Positions 25,376 to 33,494 of a DNA stretch of 40,196 nucleotides are shown piece after piece. Numbering within the stretch: the first letter of the stretch is position 1; every line of letters begins with the position of its first letter. The DNA is taken from contig WRJC01000026.1 in assembly GCA_009782405.1 (NCBI GenBank), positions 1-40,196 on the forward strand, given 5' to 3'. The DNA is from Oscillospiraceae bacterium (GTDB taxonomy: Bacteria; Bacillota_A; Clostridia; Oscillospirales; WRJC01). Below the pieces are notes generated by a model, which made no database searches, was not told where the DNA came from, and worked only from the letters and a program-made list of their open reading frames with translations. Position numbers and translations under genes: made by a program.

Positions 25376-25440
25376 AAATACAATCGATAAGTCAAATATG
25401 ATTGAAATATGGTCTGAAAGCAAAAGGAGGGTCATTAAAA

Positions 25441-27660
25441 ATGAAACAAAAAACCGAATTTCGCGAACCCCCAAAAACGCCGGTCCATTTTCCGCGCACC
25501 GATGAATTCATCAATCTGTTCCGGGAAAACAAAGACGGGCGCTACACCGTATATAATTTTGCGCGGCTCCGCAGCTACAAGGCGGAGGCGATCAGGGCGA
25601 CTGCGGGCGAGCCGGACGGCATTTTGCGCGGGGGGATGGTTGCGCGGTGTATTTTGCAGAATGTGCCGGTCGCAATCGAGCCGCAGGATCTGTTTGCCGC
25701 TTTCGCGCTGGTCCCGCACACAAAAGAGCAGATAGATGCCGCCTGGCACGCTTTGGACGGCCTTCCGAGCTGTTCCGGAAATTACATACATATAGCCCTC
25801 GACTACAAAACCCTGCTTGAAAAGGGCATACGGGGGATACTTTGCGACATCGGCGAAAAGCAAGAAGCGCTCCCGGAGGATGGTTCCGAAAGGACGAGGC
25901 GCAAGCGCAGCCTGTACGAATCAATGCGGATGTCGCTTGAAGCGGTGCTGATATATGCCGACCGCTACCAAAAAGAAGCGAGGCGGCTTTTGGCGGCCGA
26001 ACTCTCGGCCGCCCGCCGCACCGAGCTTTCGCGCATTTGCGATGCGCTGGAAAAGGTGCCGTATAACCCGCCGGAAACCTTTTTCGAAGCCTTGCAGTCG
26101 CTGCAGCTGTTCCATTTTGCCATGAACACAGTCGAAAACCACGGGATAAGCCTCGGGCGCGTCGATTATCTCTTGGACAGCTTTTACAAAAGCGACCTGG
26201 CCGCCGGGCGGCTTTGCCCGGATGAGGCGGCGGAGTGGCTGCAGCTTTTGATGCTGCGCGCGGATATAATGAACGGACAGGGAGATTCGATCGTGCTCGC
26301 GGGAAGCGACCCCGACGGAGAGCCGTTCTGGAACGATCTGACCTATTTTGTCATAGACGGCGTGAGGGCGCTGCGGCAACGCGGGCCGCAGATATGGTTT
26401 CGCTACGCCGACGGGCTGCCGCGCTCGCTGCTCTCGAAATCCTTTGTTTCGCTTGCCGAGGGGACTTCGCACCCAGGATTTTTTTACGACGGGATCGCGG
26501 TTCCCGCGCTGATGCGGGCGGGCTTTTCAAAAGAGCACGCGCTCGACTATGTTTCGTGCCAGTGCGTCGAAATATCCTCGGCGGGGCGGTCGCTCAATTT
26601 ATGCGCGCATACCTATCACAACCTCGCCAAACCGATCGAAGTGCTGTTAAACGGGGGCAAGCCCATGGTGGAGGACACTTCCTTTGGGGCGGTGGACTGG
26701 GGCGGCGCGAATTTCCCGGGCGGCATAAATCTGGAATTCGGCAGTTTTGAGGATTTTTTGGCTTCCTACGAACAATATTTGCGGCATTTGATACGCTGCA
26801 GCGTAAAAAGCAGCGACAATATATTGGCGGGCAGGCCGGATATAACGCTCACGTTGAGTTCGGCTTTGACGCAGGGGTGCATCGAGAGCGGTTTGTCGCT
26901 TCTCGACGGCGGGGCGCTCTACAACCAGACTTTCCCGAATTTCACGAGCCTTGTGACCGCCGCCGATTCGCTTGCCGCAATCTGCAAATGCGTGTACACG
27001 GACAAAAAGCTCACCATCGGGGAACTGGCCGAGCTGTGCCGGAACAATTTTGAAAACGGCGAAAATATGCGCCTGTACTTGGAGAACCGGTGCCCGAAAT
27101 ACGGAAACGACGACCCCGAGGCCGACAGCCTCGCGAAGTTTATCTACGACATCGTCGCAGATGAGCTCTCCAAACACAAAAACGTGTTCGGCGCGGACTT
27201 CGCCCCGCAGTATTTCGGATTCCACGCCCCGAGCACGCACGCCTACACCACGGCGGCGACCCCCGACGGCCGCCGTCACGGGGAAGCCACCGCGGGGACC
27301 CTCGGGGGGGACATGGGCAGGGAGGCGAAGGGGCTGACCGCGCTGTTCAATTCCGCCACTTCGTTCGACCACACCCTTTCGTCGGGAGGCCTTAACGTGA
27401 ATGCGAGATTCCACCCGACCGTGCTAGGAACCGACGAAGACATGGAAAAAATGATCGACCTTTTGATCGGCTATTTTCACAGCGGCGGCATGGAGGTGCA
27501 GATAAACTGCGTCTCGAAAGAAACCCTGCTCGACGCGCAGAAGCGCCCCGAAAAACACAAGGATCTGTGCGTTCGCATCTCGGGCCAGTCCGCGTATTTC
27601 ACCGAGCTGAGCGTCGCGCTGCAAAACCAGATAATAAAACGGGTGGAACACACCGGGTAG
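25441..27660 (+). CDS. Glycyl radical enzyme (pyruvate formate-lyase-like, substrate unknown)
   Basis: This 739-residue protein belongs to the glycyl radical family used by anaerobes for difficult C-C, C-O, C-N or C-S bond chemistry. The active-site loop reads SCQCVEIS (C373, C375, E377), matching the C-x-E pattern of dehydratases, decarboxylases and lyases rather than the CC pair of true PFL. The radical loop is VRISGQSAYF, with the radical glycine at G715. The residue after the glycine is Gln, where the family nearly always has an aromatic residue. AAAAGGAGGG lies 9 nt before the ATG. The activase follows 14 bp later. Homology to known diol dehydratases, hydroxyproline dehydratase or arylacetate decarboxylases cannot be settled by eye. 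Confidence 0.9.
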   Translation: MKQKTEFREPPKTPVHFPRTDEFINLFRENKDGRYTVYNFARLRSYKAEAIRATAGEPDGILRGGMVARCILQNVPVAIEPQDLFAAFALVPHTKEQIDAAWHALDGLPSCSGNYIHIALDYKTLLEKGIRGILCDIGEKQEALPEDGSERTRRKRSLYESMRMSLEAVLIYADRYQKEARRLLAAELSAARRTELSRICDALEKVPYNPPETFFEALQSLQLFHFAMNTVENHGISLGRVDYLLDSFYKSDLAAGRLCPDEAAEWLQLLMLRADIMNGQGDSIVLAGSDPDGEPFWNDLTYFVIDGVRALRQRGPQIWFRYADGLPRSLLSKSFVSLAEGTSHPGFFYDGIAVPALMRAGFSKEHALDYVSCQCVEISSAGRSLNLCAHTYHNLAKPIEVLLNGGKPMVEDTSFGAVDWGGANFPGGINLEFGSFEDFLASYEQYLRHLIRCSVKSSDNILAGRPDITLTLSSALTQGCIESGLSLLDGGALYNQTFPNFTSLVTAADSLAAICKCVYTDKKLTIGELAELCRNNFENGENMRLYLENRCPKYGNDDPEADSLAKFIYDIVADELSKHKNVFGADFAPQYFGFHAPSTHAYTTAATPDGRRHGEATAGTLGGDMGREAKGLTALFNSATSFDHTLSSGGLNVNARFHPTVLGTDEDMEKMIDLLIGYFHSGGMEVQINCVSKETLLDAQKRPEKHKDLCVRISGQSAYFTELSVALQNQIIKRVEHTG

Positions 27661-27674
27661 AAGGGCAAAAATTT

Positions 27675-28568
27675 ATGCAGGGGATTGTTTTCAACATACA
27701 GCGGCATTCGATCCACGACGGGCCCGGAATCCGCTCCACCGTTTTTTTGAAAGGGTGCAGCCTGCGCTGCCTTTGGTGCCAAAATCCGGAATCGCTGGAT
27801 CTGTCCCCGCAGCTGCAGTTTTACCCGCAAAAATGCATCGGCTGCGGGGAATGCCGCCGCGTTTGCCAAAAAGGCGCGCTGCGGTTTGAAAATGGCGGGC
27901 GGATATATGAAACGGCACTATGCAGACGGTGCGGCGAATGCGCGAAGGCGTGTTTCGCGGATGCGCTGATTTTGAGGGGGAAGGCGATGACAGCCGGAGA
28001 GGTGGCGGCCGAAATCGACAAAGACCGGCATTACTACGAATCCTCCGGCGGCGGCGTCACGTTCTCCGGGGGGGAACCGCTGCTGCAGGCGGACTTCCTG
28101 AATTCGCTTTTGGTCCATTGCAAAAAAAACGGGTACCACACGGCCGTGGACACTGCGGGAAATGTTCCGTGGCAGGCGTTCGAGGCGGTGATGGCGCATG
28201 TGGATCTGTGGCTGTACGACATCAAGGCCTCCGGCTGCGGCGCGCACGAAAAGGCGACGGGCGCAAAAAACGGGACGATTTTGGATAATTTTCGGCGCCT
28301 GGCAGCTGCGGCAAACGATATCGCGGTCCGCGTTCCGGTTGTCCCGGGGATAAACGACGGCGCCGATGAAATCGAGGGCATCGCCGGCATTTTGTCGGGC
28401 ATAAAAAATCTTCGGTATGTCGAGCTGCTTGCTTTGAACCATATGGCGGAGGGTAAATATGCGAGCCTTGGCATGGATTACCCGGCCAAAGATCGCCCTG
28501 TCCCCTCCGCAGATTATTTGCTCGGATTAAAAAAGATATTTTCGGCAAAAGGCTTGGCGGCAAAGTGA
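27675..28568 (+). CDS. Glycyl radical enzyme activase (radical SAM, two ferredoxin clusters)
   Basis: This 297-residue radical-SAM enzyme installs the glycyl radical on the upstream enzyme. The SAM-cluster motif is C28-x3-C32-x2-C35, preceded by RHSIHDGPGIRSTVFLKG. A ferredoxin insert follows, with two 4Fe-4S cysteine sets (C54, C57, C60, C64 and C83, C86, C89, C93). GGGVTFSGGEPL is the SAM-contacting GGE region. The layout is that of activases for non-PFL enzymes (for example glycerol dehydratase or hydroxyphenylacetate decarboxylase activases), in keeping with the C-V-E loop of its partner. The ATG is 14 bp after the stop of the partner gene, so the two are co-transcribed. Confidence 0.93.
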   Translation: MQGIVFNIQRHSIHDGPGIRSTVFLKGCSLRCLWCQNPESLDLSPQLQFYPQKCIGCGECRRVCQKGALRFENGGRIYETALCRRCGECAKACFADALILRGKAMTAGEVAAEIDKDRHYYESSGGGVTFSGGEPLLQADFLNSLLVHCKKNGYHTAVDTAGNVPWQAFEAVMAHVDLWLYDIKASGCGAHEKATGAKNGTILDNFRRLAAAANDIAVRVPVVPGINDGADEIEGIAGILSGIKNLRYVELLALNHMAEGKYASLGMDYPAKDRPVPSADYLLGLKKIFSAKGLAAK

Positions 28569-28662
28569 AGCGAATTGCATTCTGAATCTAATTATAATTT
28601 TAGCGAAAAAAGCGTCTGAACTTTCAAAATACTTATACCCAAAAAGGTAGGAGGCGCAAAAA

Positions 28663-29169
28663 ATGCGCAAACGAAAAATATTCCGCATTACACCCACGCT
28701 ATTTTTTCGGCTGTCTACGCTGATACAGGCCGCAGGCTACGGGATAATCACGTATTTCGTGATTTACCGGTTGATCGCAAAGGAGAACGCCCTCTTGACT
28801 TATTTGCTGAACATCGCCGCTATCATAGCCATGCTGGTCATAGACGGGGTGGCGCACCGGTTCGCGGCCAAAAAAGCGCATGACATACGAAAAACGTATG
28901 CGGATATGGGAGCCGTTTTGCGCGCGGTTTTCGTCATGGGACAAGGCTTCACGCGGACGGCGATGTATCTGTTCTATCTGGTGGCGCTGGTGTTTTCGAG
29001 GGTGGAGATATTGAAGCCGGATTTGATGCCGTTCGATTTGGGGGATTTTTTCGTTTCGATCGAATATGGGGTCATTGTATTGTTCGCCTTTGATACGCTG
29101 AAAGAATTGCTGATAAAGGACAAGCGGTGGTTCGAGGATCATTTAGGTTTGGGGTCTCCGGAGGAATGA
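28663..29169 (+). CDS. Small integral membrane protein of unknown function
   Basis: I do not recognise this 168-residue protein. It has four likely TM helices (about 11-35, 44-62, 94-112 and 131-147), a basic N-terminus (MRKRK), and a cytosolic C-terminus with many charged residues. TAGGAGG is 8 nt before the ATG. It stands 94 bp after the activase gene on the same strand, with no clear promoter or terminator between them, so it could be a distal part of that operon. The pattern resembles DUF-type helper proteins, not a transporter. Confidence 0.7.
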   Translation: MRKRKIFRITPTLFFRLSTLIQAAGYGIITYFVIYRLIAKENALLTYLLNIAAIIAMLVIDGVAHRFAAKKAHDIRKTYADMGAVLRAVFVMGQGFTRTAMYLFYLVALVFSRVEILKPDLMPFDLGDFFVSIEYGVIVLFAFDTLKELLIKDKRWFEDHLGLGSPEE

Positions 29170-29198
29170 CCCTACTCTCTTACATAGAAATCATATAA

Positions 29199-29267
29199 TA
29201 TAGTCAACGACTACACGCTGGTTACAAGGAACACAGATGATTTTAATCGTATTGATGACTTAAATTA
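29199..29267 (+). pseudogene. Fragment of a VapC (PIN toxin) gene, 3' end
   Basis: These 69 bp are identical to 36512-36580. In one frame they read VNDYTLVTRNTDDFNRIDD, the C-terminal end of a VapC-type PIN ribonuclease, including the last acidic active-site region (TRNTDDF). Just after the block one T is missing relative to the other copy, and the frame ends at TAG. No N-terminal part is nearby. The rest of the 211-bp gap (29170-29380) shows a CGCGA-TT-TCGCG dyad at about 29331-29342 just upstream of the AraC-type gene and nothing else clear. Confidence 0.8.
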
Positions 29268-29380
29268 GTCAATTGGTTTGATTAGGAATTTTGATTGGAT
29301 GTTGGACAAATATTCGTAGAAAATGACAAGCGCGATTTCGCGTTTTCTGTTATGATGGAAGCGGGGGGCGAAATTTTGAT

Positions 29381-30706
29381 TTGGATATGATTTGGATAGA
29401 CAAAATTCAAGAGGCGATCGATTTCATAGAGCGCAATCTGTTCGAGCCGCTAAACAGCGAAGCCGTCGGCAAAGCGATAAACTATGCGCCGTCGTCTTTC
29501 TCGATTTTTTTCAGCGCCGTCGTTGGATATTCCGTGGGCGAATATATCCGTTTCAGACGCTTGTCAGAAGCGGCGGAGCGGCTCGCAAAGGACAATGCTT
29601 CGGTTACGGATATGGCTTTTTTGTGCGGGTACGATACCGTCGAATCTTTTTCAAAGGCATTCAAGCGGCTTTTCGACTGCGCACCGTCGCAGTATATCGA
29701 ATCAAAATATCGCAAGTTTTCCCCCGTAAAAATCAACTTTTCGTTAAAGGGAGGATTTGGCATGAGGCGAAACTTGATACCGGGACTGCCAAAAGTGGAC
29801 TGGTCCGACACAAAAAGGCAGAGCGAGTATGTCAACAGCGTCGTTTCCGCTTTGAAAGGCCTCGGCGAAAGCGCAGACTATGATTATGTGTGCGCCGTGT
29901 CCGGCAGCGCGTTCATGGCGTCGTTTTCTGTTGAGGGGTGGGACTTCGGGAACCACAGCGTGAGAAACGCGCCGATCATTCCCGAACATACTTTCAAAAT
30001 GTTCGGCTATGATGCGACGCGCCACCGCAAAAGCGATTTTGCGACGGACAGCCGTCTCATCATGGACAGCATAGACAGGGGCATTCCGGTGATAGCCGAC
30101 AACGTGATAAACTGCTCCAACGAGTGCCTGATTTCCGGTTATGACAACGACGGCGCGGTGCTTCTCGGATACAGCCCGTTCATGTATATCGCAGACGACC
30201 ACGGCGAGCCCCATGACGAAACCGGCTATTTCCGCAAAACCGGCTGGCACGGGCAATGCGGGGGATTTTGGCTCATAGGCAAAAAAGGCGGCAAACCGAC
30301 AAAAGAAGCCGTATTCGCCGAAACCCTGAAACTGATGAAACGCCTTATTTCCGAGCCGAGCATGGTCCCAAGCCACCACAACGGGCTCGCGGCGCACAGA
30401 GCGTTCGCCAACGCCCTCATGGCTTACAGCTGGGACGACAGCTTTGAGCCGTACATGGGCGTGATGTGCACATACAAAACGTACCTTGACAGGCAGTACG
30501 CCGTGAAGTTTTTGGAGGACAACGGGCGAGGCGATCTGGCCGGCATATACGGGGAAATCGCAGAGCTCTGCGATGGGCTCGGGCAGATGATCCCGCAGGA
30601 TTTTTCGGCGGGGGAGAAGTTTGGCGACAGAGCGCAGCTGAGGCCATACTGCGACGCCCTTTTGGAAATATGCGCCTTGGAGCAAAAAGCGCTCTCTTTG
30701 CTCTGA
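29381..30706 (+). CDS. AraC-type regulator with a C-terminal BtrH/C39-like domain
   Basis: The first 110 residues of this 441-residue protein are a complete AraC/XylS double helix-turn-helix (IDFIERNLFEPLNSEAVGKA, then SVTDMAFLCGYDTVESFSKA and FKRLFDCAPSQYIESKYR), placed at the N-terminus instead of the usual C-terminus. The remaining 330 residues look like a BtrH/peptidase C39-like papain-fold domain (DYDYVCAVSGSAFMASFS, GWDFGNHS, ISGYDNDGAVLLGY, CGGFWLIGKKG), so it may sense or process a small molecule or peptide. This resemblance is from memory and tentative. The start may be TTG 29381 or ATG 29387; a GGGGGG run lies upstream. Confidence 0.72.
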   Translation: MDMIWIDKIQEAIDFIERNLFEPLNSEAVGKAINYAPSSFSIFFSAVVGYSVGEYIRFRRLSEAAERLAKDNASVTDMAFLCGYDTVESFSKAFKRLFDCAPSQYIESKYRKFSPVKINFSLKGGFGMRRNLIPGLPKVDWSDTKRQSEYVNSVVSALKGLGESADYDYVCAVSGSAFMASFSVEGWDFGNHSVRNAPIIPEHTFKMFGYDATRHRKSDFATDSRLIMDSIDRGIPVIADNVINCSNECLISGYDNDGAVLLGYSPFMYIADDHGEPHDETGYFRKTGWHGQCGGFWLIGKKGGKPTKEAVFAETLKLMKRLISEPSMVPSHHNGLAAHRAFANALMAYSWDDSFEPYMGVMCTYKTYLDRQYAVKFLEDNGRGDLAGIYGEIAELCDGLGQMIPQDFSAGEKFGDRAQLRPYCDALLEICALEQKALSLL

Positions 30707-30732
30707 TTCGATGATGTTTATATCAAGTTTTT

Positions 30733-30843
30733 ATGGACATTTCCATACAAAAACCAAAAATCGCATTTTCGGACTACAGTTATGAGATGCAGATGATAAA
30801 ACTGCGGGCGGGGCAAGACAACAAATACTATATTTCCGAATAA
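30733..30843 (+). CDS. Possible 36-codon ORF or gene remnant
   Basis: An ATG-initiated frame encodes MDISIQKPKIAFSDYSYEMQ and continues to YYISE. It has no obvious ribosome site and matches nothing I know. It ends two bases before the repeat starting at 30845, so it may be a gene fragment cut by that repeat. Confidence 0.25.
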   Translation: MDISIQKPKIAFSDYSYEMQMIKLRAGQDNKYYISE

Positions 30844-30844
30844 A

Positions 30845-31016
30845 GGCGCGGGGCAGAAACGAACCTAAATTCGGAACGTTTGGAAAAGTCTCATTTTGGG
30901 CTTTTTCAAATCGTTCCGAACAGTTGCTCTTATATCCGCGCATCAAGTTTGGAATCGCTTGATTATGTCGAAAAACATATTGACAAAGCCCGCCGGCAAT
31001 GGTACAATGAGCAGTG
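30845..31016 (+). repeat. Hairpin-promoter repeat, copy 1
   Basis: This block matches 33659-33832 across its length. It starts GGCGCGGGGCA. Next comes an 18-bp hairpin arm from TTCGGAACG at 30870, whose right arm ends at GTTCCGAA (30920), then TTGCTCTTATATCCGCGCAT, and last a promoter. It fills most of the 400-bp gap before the macro-domain gene. Confidence 0.88.
30980..31008 (+). promoter_or_regulatory. Repeat-borne sigma-A promoter upstream of the macro-domain gene
   Basis: TTGACA (30980-30985) and TACAAT (31003-31008) are 17 bp apart. The spacer ends GGCAATGG, as in the three other copies. Confidence 0.85.
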
Positions 31017-31106
31017 TATGATCATACTCTTTGCCGGCAAATGCAAGACAAAAAAACCAAAAAATCCTAAAAATGCTGGCATGAGGTTATTTAAGGGGGA
31101 ATAAAT

Positions 31107-32168
31107 TTGCCATTGACGATTGTCCGAAGTGACATCACAAAAATGGACGTCGACGCCATCGTCAACGCCGCCAACACGGGCCTTCAAGCGGGCGGCGGCG
31201 TTTGCGGCGCGATATTTGAAGCGGCGGGGGCGGACAGGCTCCAAAAGGCCTGTGACGCGCTTGCGCCGATTAAAACGGGCGAAGCTGTCATGACCAAGGG
31301 ATTTTCCCTGCCCGCGAAATACATAATCCACGCGGCGGGGCCGGTTTACCGGAATGGCAGGCACAACGAGGAAATGCTGCTCCGCTCATGCTACAAAAAC
31401 TCGCTTGCCATCGCCCAAAAGCACGGCTGCGGTAGCATCGCGTTCCCGTTGATATCAAGCGGCATTTACGGATACCCAAAAGCCGAGGCGCTTTCGGTCG
31501 CCACAGGCGCGATCGGCGAGTGGCTGATGGATAACGAAAACGAAATGGAAGTATCACTCGTCGTGTTTGACAAAGCGGCGTTTGCGATTGCGGGCGGTTT
31601 ACTCGGCGAAGTCAGGGCGTTCATCGACGAGAACTATGTCGATGGGCGCATACGGGATCTGTTTGAGCGCACGACCGCCGTATTTGAAGAAGCGGATATG
31701 GCCCTGTCTCATATTGAGGCCGCGCAGGCGCCGCCGCCAAAGGCCAAAAAATCAAATAAAATGCCCGGCGCAGCGATGAAACAGGCTCCATACCCCGCCG
31801 CCGCAGCCGAAAAATTTACGGGGCGGCTCGGCGAGCCCTTTTCCGAAAGGCTCCTCCGGCTCATCGACGCGAAGGGGAGAACCGATGTGGAAACATATAA
31901 ACGCGCCAACCTCGACCGCAAGCTGTTCTCGAAAATCCGCGCGGGCAGAGGCTATTTGCCCAGCAAGAAAACCGCCGTCGCGCTTGCTGTGGCATTGGAG
32001 CTTTCGCTCGCCGAAACCCGCGATTTATTGGAGCGGGCGGGTTTCGCGCTGTCGCACAGCGTGATGTTCGATGTCATCGTCGAATACTTCATCACAAAAA
32101 AAAGGTACGATATTTTCGAGATAAACAATGTGCTGTTCGAGTATGGCCAGCCACTTTTGGGAGGATGA
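31107..32168 (+). CDS. Macro-domain protein with C-terminal helix-turn-helix-like domain
   Basis: Residues 1-175 of this 353-residue protein form a macro domain, which binds ADP-ribose and in many members removes ADP-ribose or O-acetyl groups. Visible are SDITKMDVDAIVNAANTG with NAAN (20-23), the glycine-rich AGGGVCGAIF, and SSGIYGYP near residue 116, the usual phosphate loop. A Pro/Ala/Lys-rich linker (about 205-235) leads to a C-terminal region (240-345) that resembles an all-helical HTH domain (KLFSKIRAGRGYLPSKKTAV, LSLAETRDLLERAGF). The TTG start has AAGGGGGA 6 nt upstream. Its promoter lies in a mobile-looking repeat. ADP-ribosyl-related stress or defence roles are plausible. Confidence 0.85.
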   Translation: MPLTIVRSDITKMDVDAIVNAANTGLQAGGGVCGAIFEAAGADRLQKACDALAPIKTGEAVMTKGFSLPAKYIIHAAGPVYRNGRHNEEMLLRSCYKNSLAIAQKHGCGSIAFPLISSGIYGYPKAEALSVATGAIGEWLMDNENEMEVSLVVFDKAAFAIAGGLLGEVRAFIDENYVDGRIRDLFERTTAVFEEADMALSHIEAAQAPPPKAKKSNKMPGAAMKQAPYPAAAAEKFTGRLGEPFSERLLRLIDAKGRTDVETYKRANLDRKLFSKIRAGRGYLPSKKTAVALAVALELSLAETRDLLERAGFALSHSVMFDVIVEYFITKKRYDIFEINNVLFEYGQPLLGG

Positions 32169-32179
32169 GAAAAAATTTT

Positions 32180-32196
32180 GTCGCTTTGAAAGCGAC
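32180..32196. promoter_or_regulatory. Perfect palindrome upstream of the vWA gene
   Basis: GTCGCTTT and AAAGCGAC flank one central G. The dyad lies 12 bp after the macro gene stop and 60 bp before the vWA start. It could be an operator or a short terminator stem, but there is no T-run. A TATACT at 32218-32223 may be the -10 of the next gene. Confidence 0.4.
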
Positions 32197-32256
32197 CAGC
32201 CGCCGCCCTCGCCGTGATATACTCTGTTTATAAAATACAAAAACGGAGGAAGTCAC

Positions 32257-32937
32257 ATGAAAACAAATTTAACTGAACTGGTATTTATACTCGACCGCAG
32301 CGGATCGATGGGAGGCTTGGAGAGCGACACCATCGGCGGATTCAATTCCATGCTGGCAAAACAGCAGGCGGAGCCGGGCGAGTGCCGGATCACCACCGTG
32401 CTGTTTGACAACGAGTACGAAATCCTGCATGACCGCATCGACATCAACGCGGTCAGCCCGATAACCGGGCGCGAATATTTTGTGAGGGGCAGCACGGCTT
32501 TGCTCGACGCGATAGGCAAGACGGTCAACAAGATCGGCGGCGCGCAAAAAAACACCGCAGAGGATTTCCGCGCGGCAAAAGTGATGTTCGTGATCACCAC
32601 GGACGGCATGGAAAATGCCAGCCGCGAATTTTCCTATGACAAAATCAAATCCATGATCGAGCGCCAAAAATCAAGCTACAATTGGGAGTTTGTCTTTCTC
32701 GGGGCGAATATCGACGCGGTGGAGGTCGCCAACCGTTTCGGCATCCCTAAAAACCGGGCGCAAAGCTTTCACAATGACAGCGAAGGCATAGAGCTGAATT
32801 ACAGCGTCCTGAGCGAAACTGTTTCGGCTTTCAGGGAAGCTCCGGCTTGCGCGCGGATTTCAGACGACTGGAGCGCAAGCATCGAAGCGGATTACAAAGG
32901 CAGGAAACACCCGCCGCAGCGGCGGCACCCTCTTTGA
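32257..32937 (+). CDS. von Willebrand factor A domain protein
   Basis: The product (226 aa) is a single vWA domain with an intact metal-ion-dependent adhesion site: DRSGSM at residues 13-18, RGSTALLDAI around 76-85, and the VITTDGMENASRE strand. Such cytosolic vWA proteins act as metal-dependent protein-interaction modules, and relatives occur beside stress and tellurite-type gene sets. GGAGG is 8 nt before the ATG. The last residues (KHPPQRRHPL) and the stop codon are encoded by the palindromic repeat that starts at 32903, so the native C-terminus has probably been replaced by a few residues. It may work with the macro-domain protein upstream, on the evidence of adjacency only. Confidence 0.87.
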   Translation: MKTNLTELVFILDRSGSMGGLESDTIGGFNSMLAKQQAEPGECRITTVLFDNEYEILHDRIDINAVSPITGREYFVRGSTALLDAIGKTVNKIGGAQKNTAEDFRAAKVMFVITTDGMENASREFSYDKIKSMIERQKSSYNWEFVFLGANIDAVEVANRFGIPKNRAQSFHNDSEGIELNYSVLSETVSAFREAPACARISDDWSASIEADYKGRKHPPQRRHPL

Positions 32938-32987
32938 AAAAGAGGGCAGAGACAATGGCCGTCTTTGCGAATGTGCGAAAGAAGGCA
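32903..32987 (+). repeat. Left end of DUF559 unit: palindromic repeat
   Basis: It starts GGAAACACCCGCCGC and contains a GC-rich palindrome, then CCCTCTTTGAAAAAGAGGG, then TCTTTGCGAATGTGCGAAAGA. It is the inverted copy of 33407-33493 with some differences. Confidence 0.85.
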
Positions 32988-33018
32988 GAAATTGGATTGT
33001 TTTTGCGCGGAGCGGCGA

Positions 33019-33369
33019 TTAGCGCGAATCTATGTACGCCTGTATTTCTGCGCACACTTCGCCGAAAGAATCAATTACCTCCGCGTTGGTGAATCTCATG
33101 ACACGCAAGCCCAAGCCCTCGAGCAAATTTGTTCGCACTTGGTCATATTCTATGCCGTCGCCCGCGTAATGCTGGCTCCCGTCAACCTCGATGACGAGTT
33201 TTTTCGAGTGGCAATAAAAATCGACGATGTAATTTTCTATGGTTTTCTGTCTCGCGAAGGGGCATGGGTGCTTGCGCAAAAATTCGTACCATAGTTTGTT
33301 TTCTTGCGGAGTGGCGTTTTTCCGCAGCTCTTGCGCCCTCGGCTTCAATTTTCGGTTATATGGAAGCAT
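33019..33369 (-). CDS. DUF559 endonuclease-like protein
   Basis: This 116-residue protein belongs to DUF559, a Vsr/very-short-patch-repair-like branch of the PD-(D/E)XK nuclease fold. The typical opening RKLKPRAQELRKNATPQENK is followed by LWYEFLRKH and then the catalytic core YIVDFYCHSKKLVIEVDGSQ, with D50, E61 and D63 in place. It is complete. The ATG has AGAAGG about 8 nt upstream. Family members are often free-standing and multi-copy, and their substrate is generally unknown. It is the only gene of the repeat-bracketed unit, so it may be the nuclease that moves or copies the flanking palindromes. Confidence 0.88.
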   Translation of the reverse strand: MLPYNRKLKPRAQELRKNATPQENKLWYEFLRKHPCPFARQKTIENYIVDFYCHSKKLVIEVDGSQHYAGDGIEYDQVRTNLLEGLGLRVMRFTNAEVIDSFGEVCAEIQAYIDSR

Positions 33370-33406
33370 ATTATCGCCTTCTTTCCCAAGGGATGGCTAC
33401 TATATT

Positions 33407-33493
33407 CACCCTCTTTCGCACGTTCGCAAAGAGGGTGTTTATCTTTGCCCTCTTTCGCAAAGAGGGTGCCGCCCGCTGGCGGCGGGTGTTTCC
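33407..33493 (-). repeat. Right end of DUF559 unit: palindromic repeat (inverted copy)
   Basis: Read on the minus strand it starts GGAAACACCCGCCGCC and contains three dyads: CCCGCCGC/GCGGGCGG, CCCTCTTTGCGAAAGAGGG, and CCCTCTTTGCGAACGTGCGA closing with AAGAGGG. The dyads are better preserved than in the left copy. Confidence 0.87.
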
Positions 33494-33494
33494 C

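Larger units (their letters stand above)
32903..33493. mobile_element. 591-bp putative mobile unit: DUF559 gene between inverted palindromic repeats
   Basis: Two inverted repeats of about 85 bp, each a string of three small palindromes, bracket a single 116-codon nuclease-like gene. The left end covers the vWA stop codon and the right end interrupts a HigA-like reading frame. No transposase is inside. I infer mobility from the symmetry and the cut gene; target-site duplications were not recognised. Confidence 0.5.
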
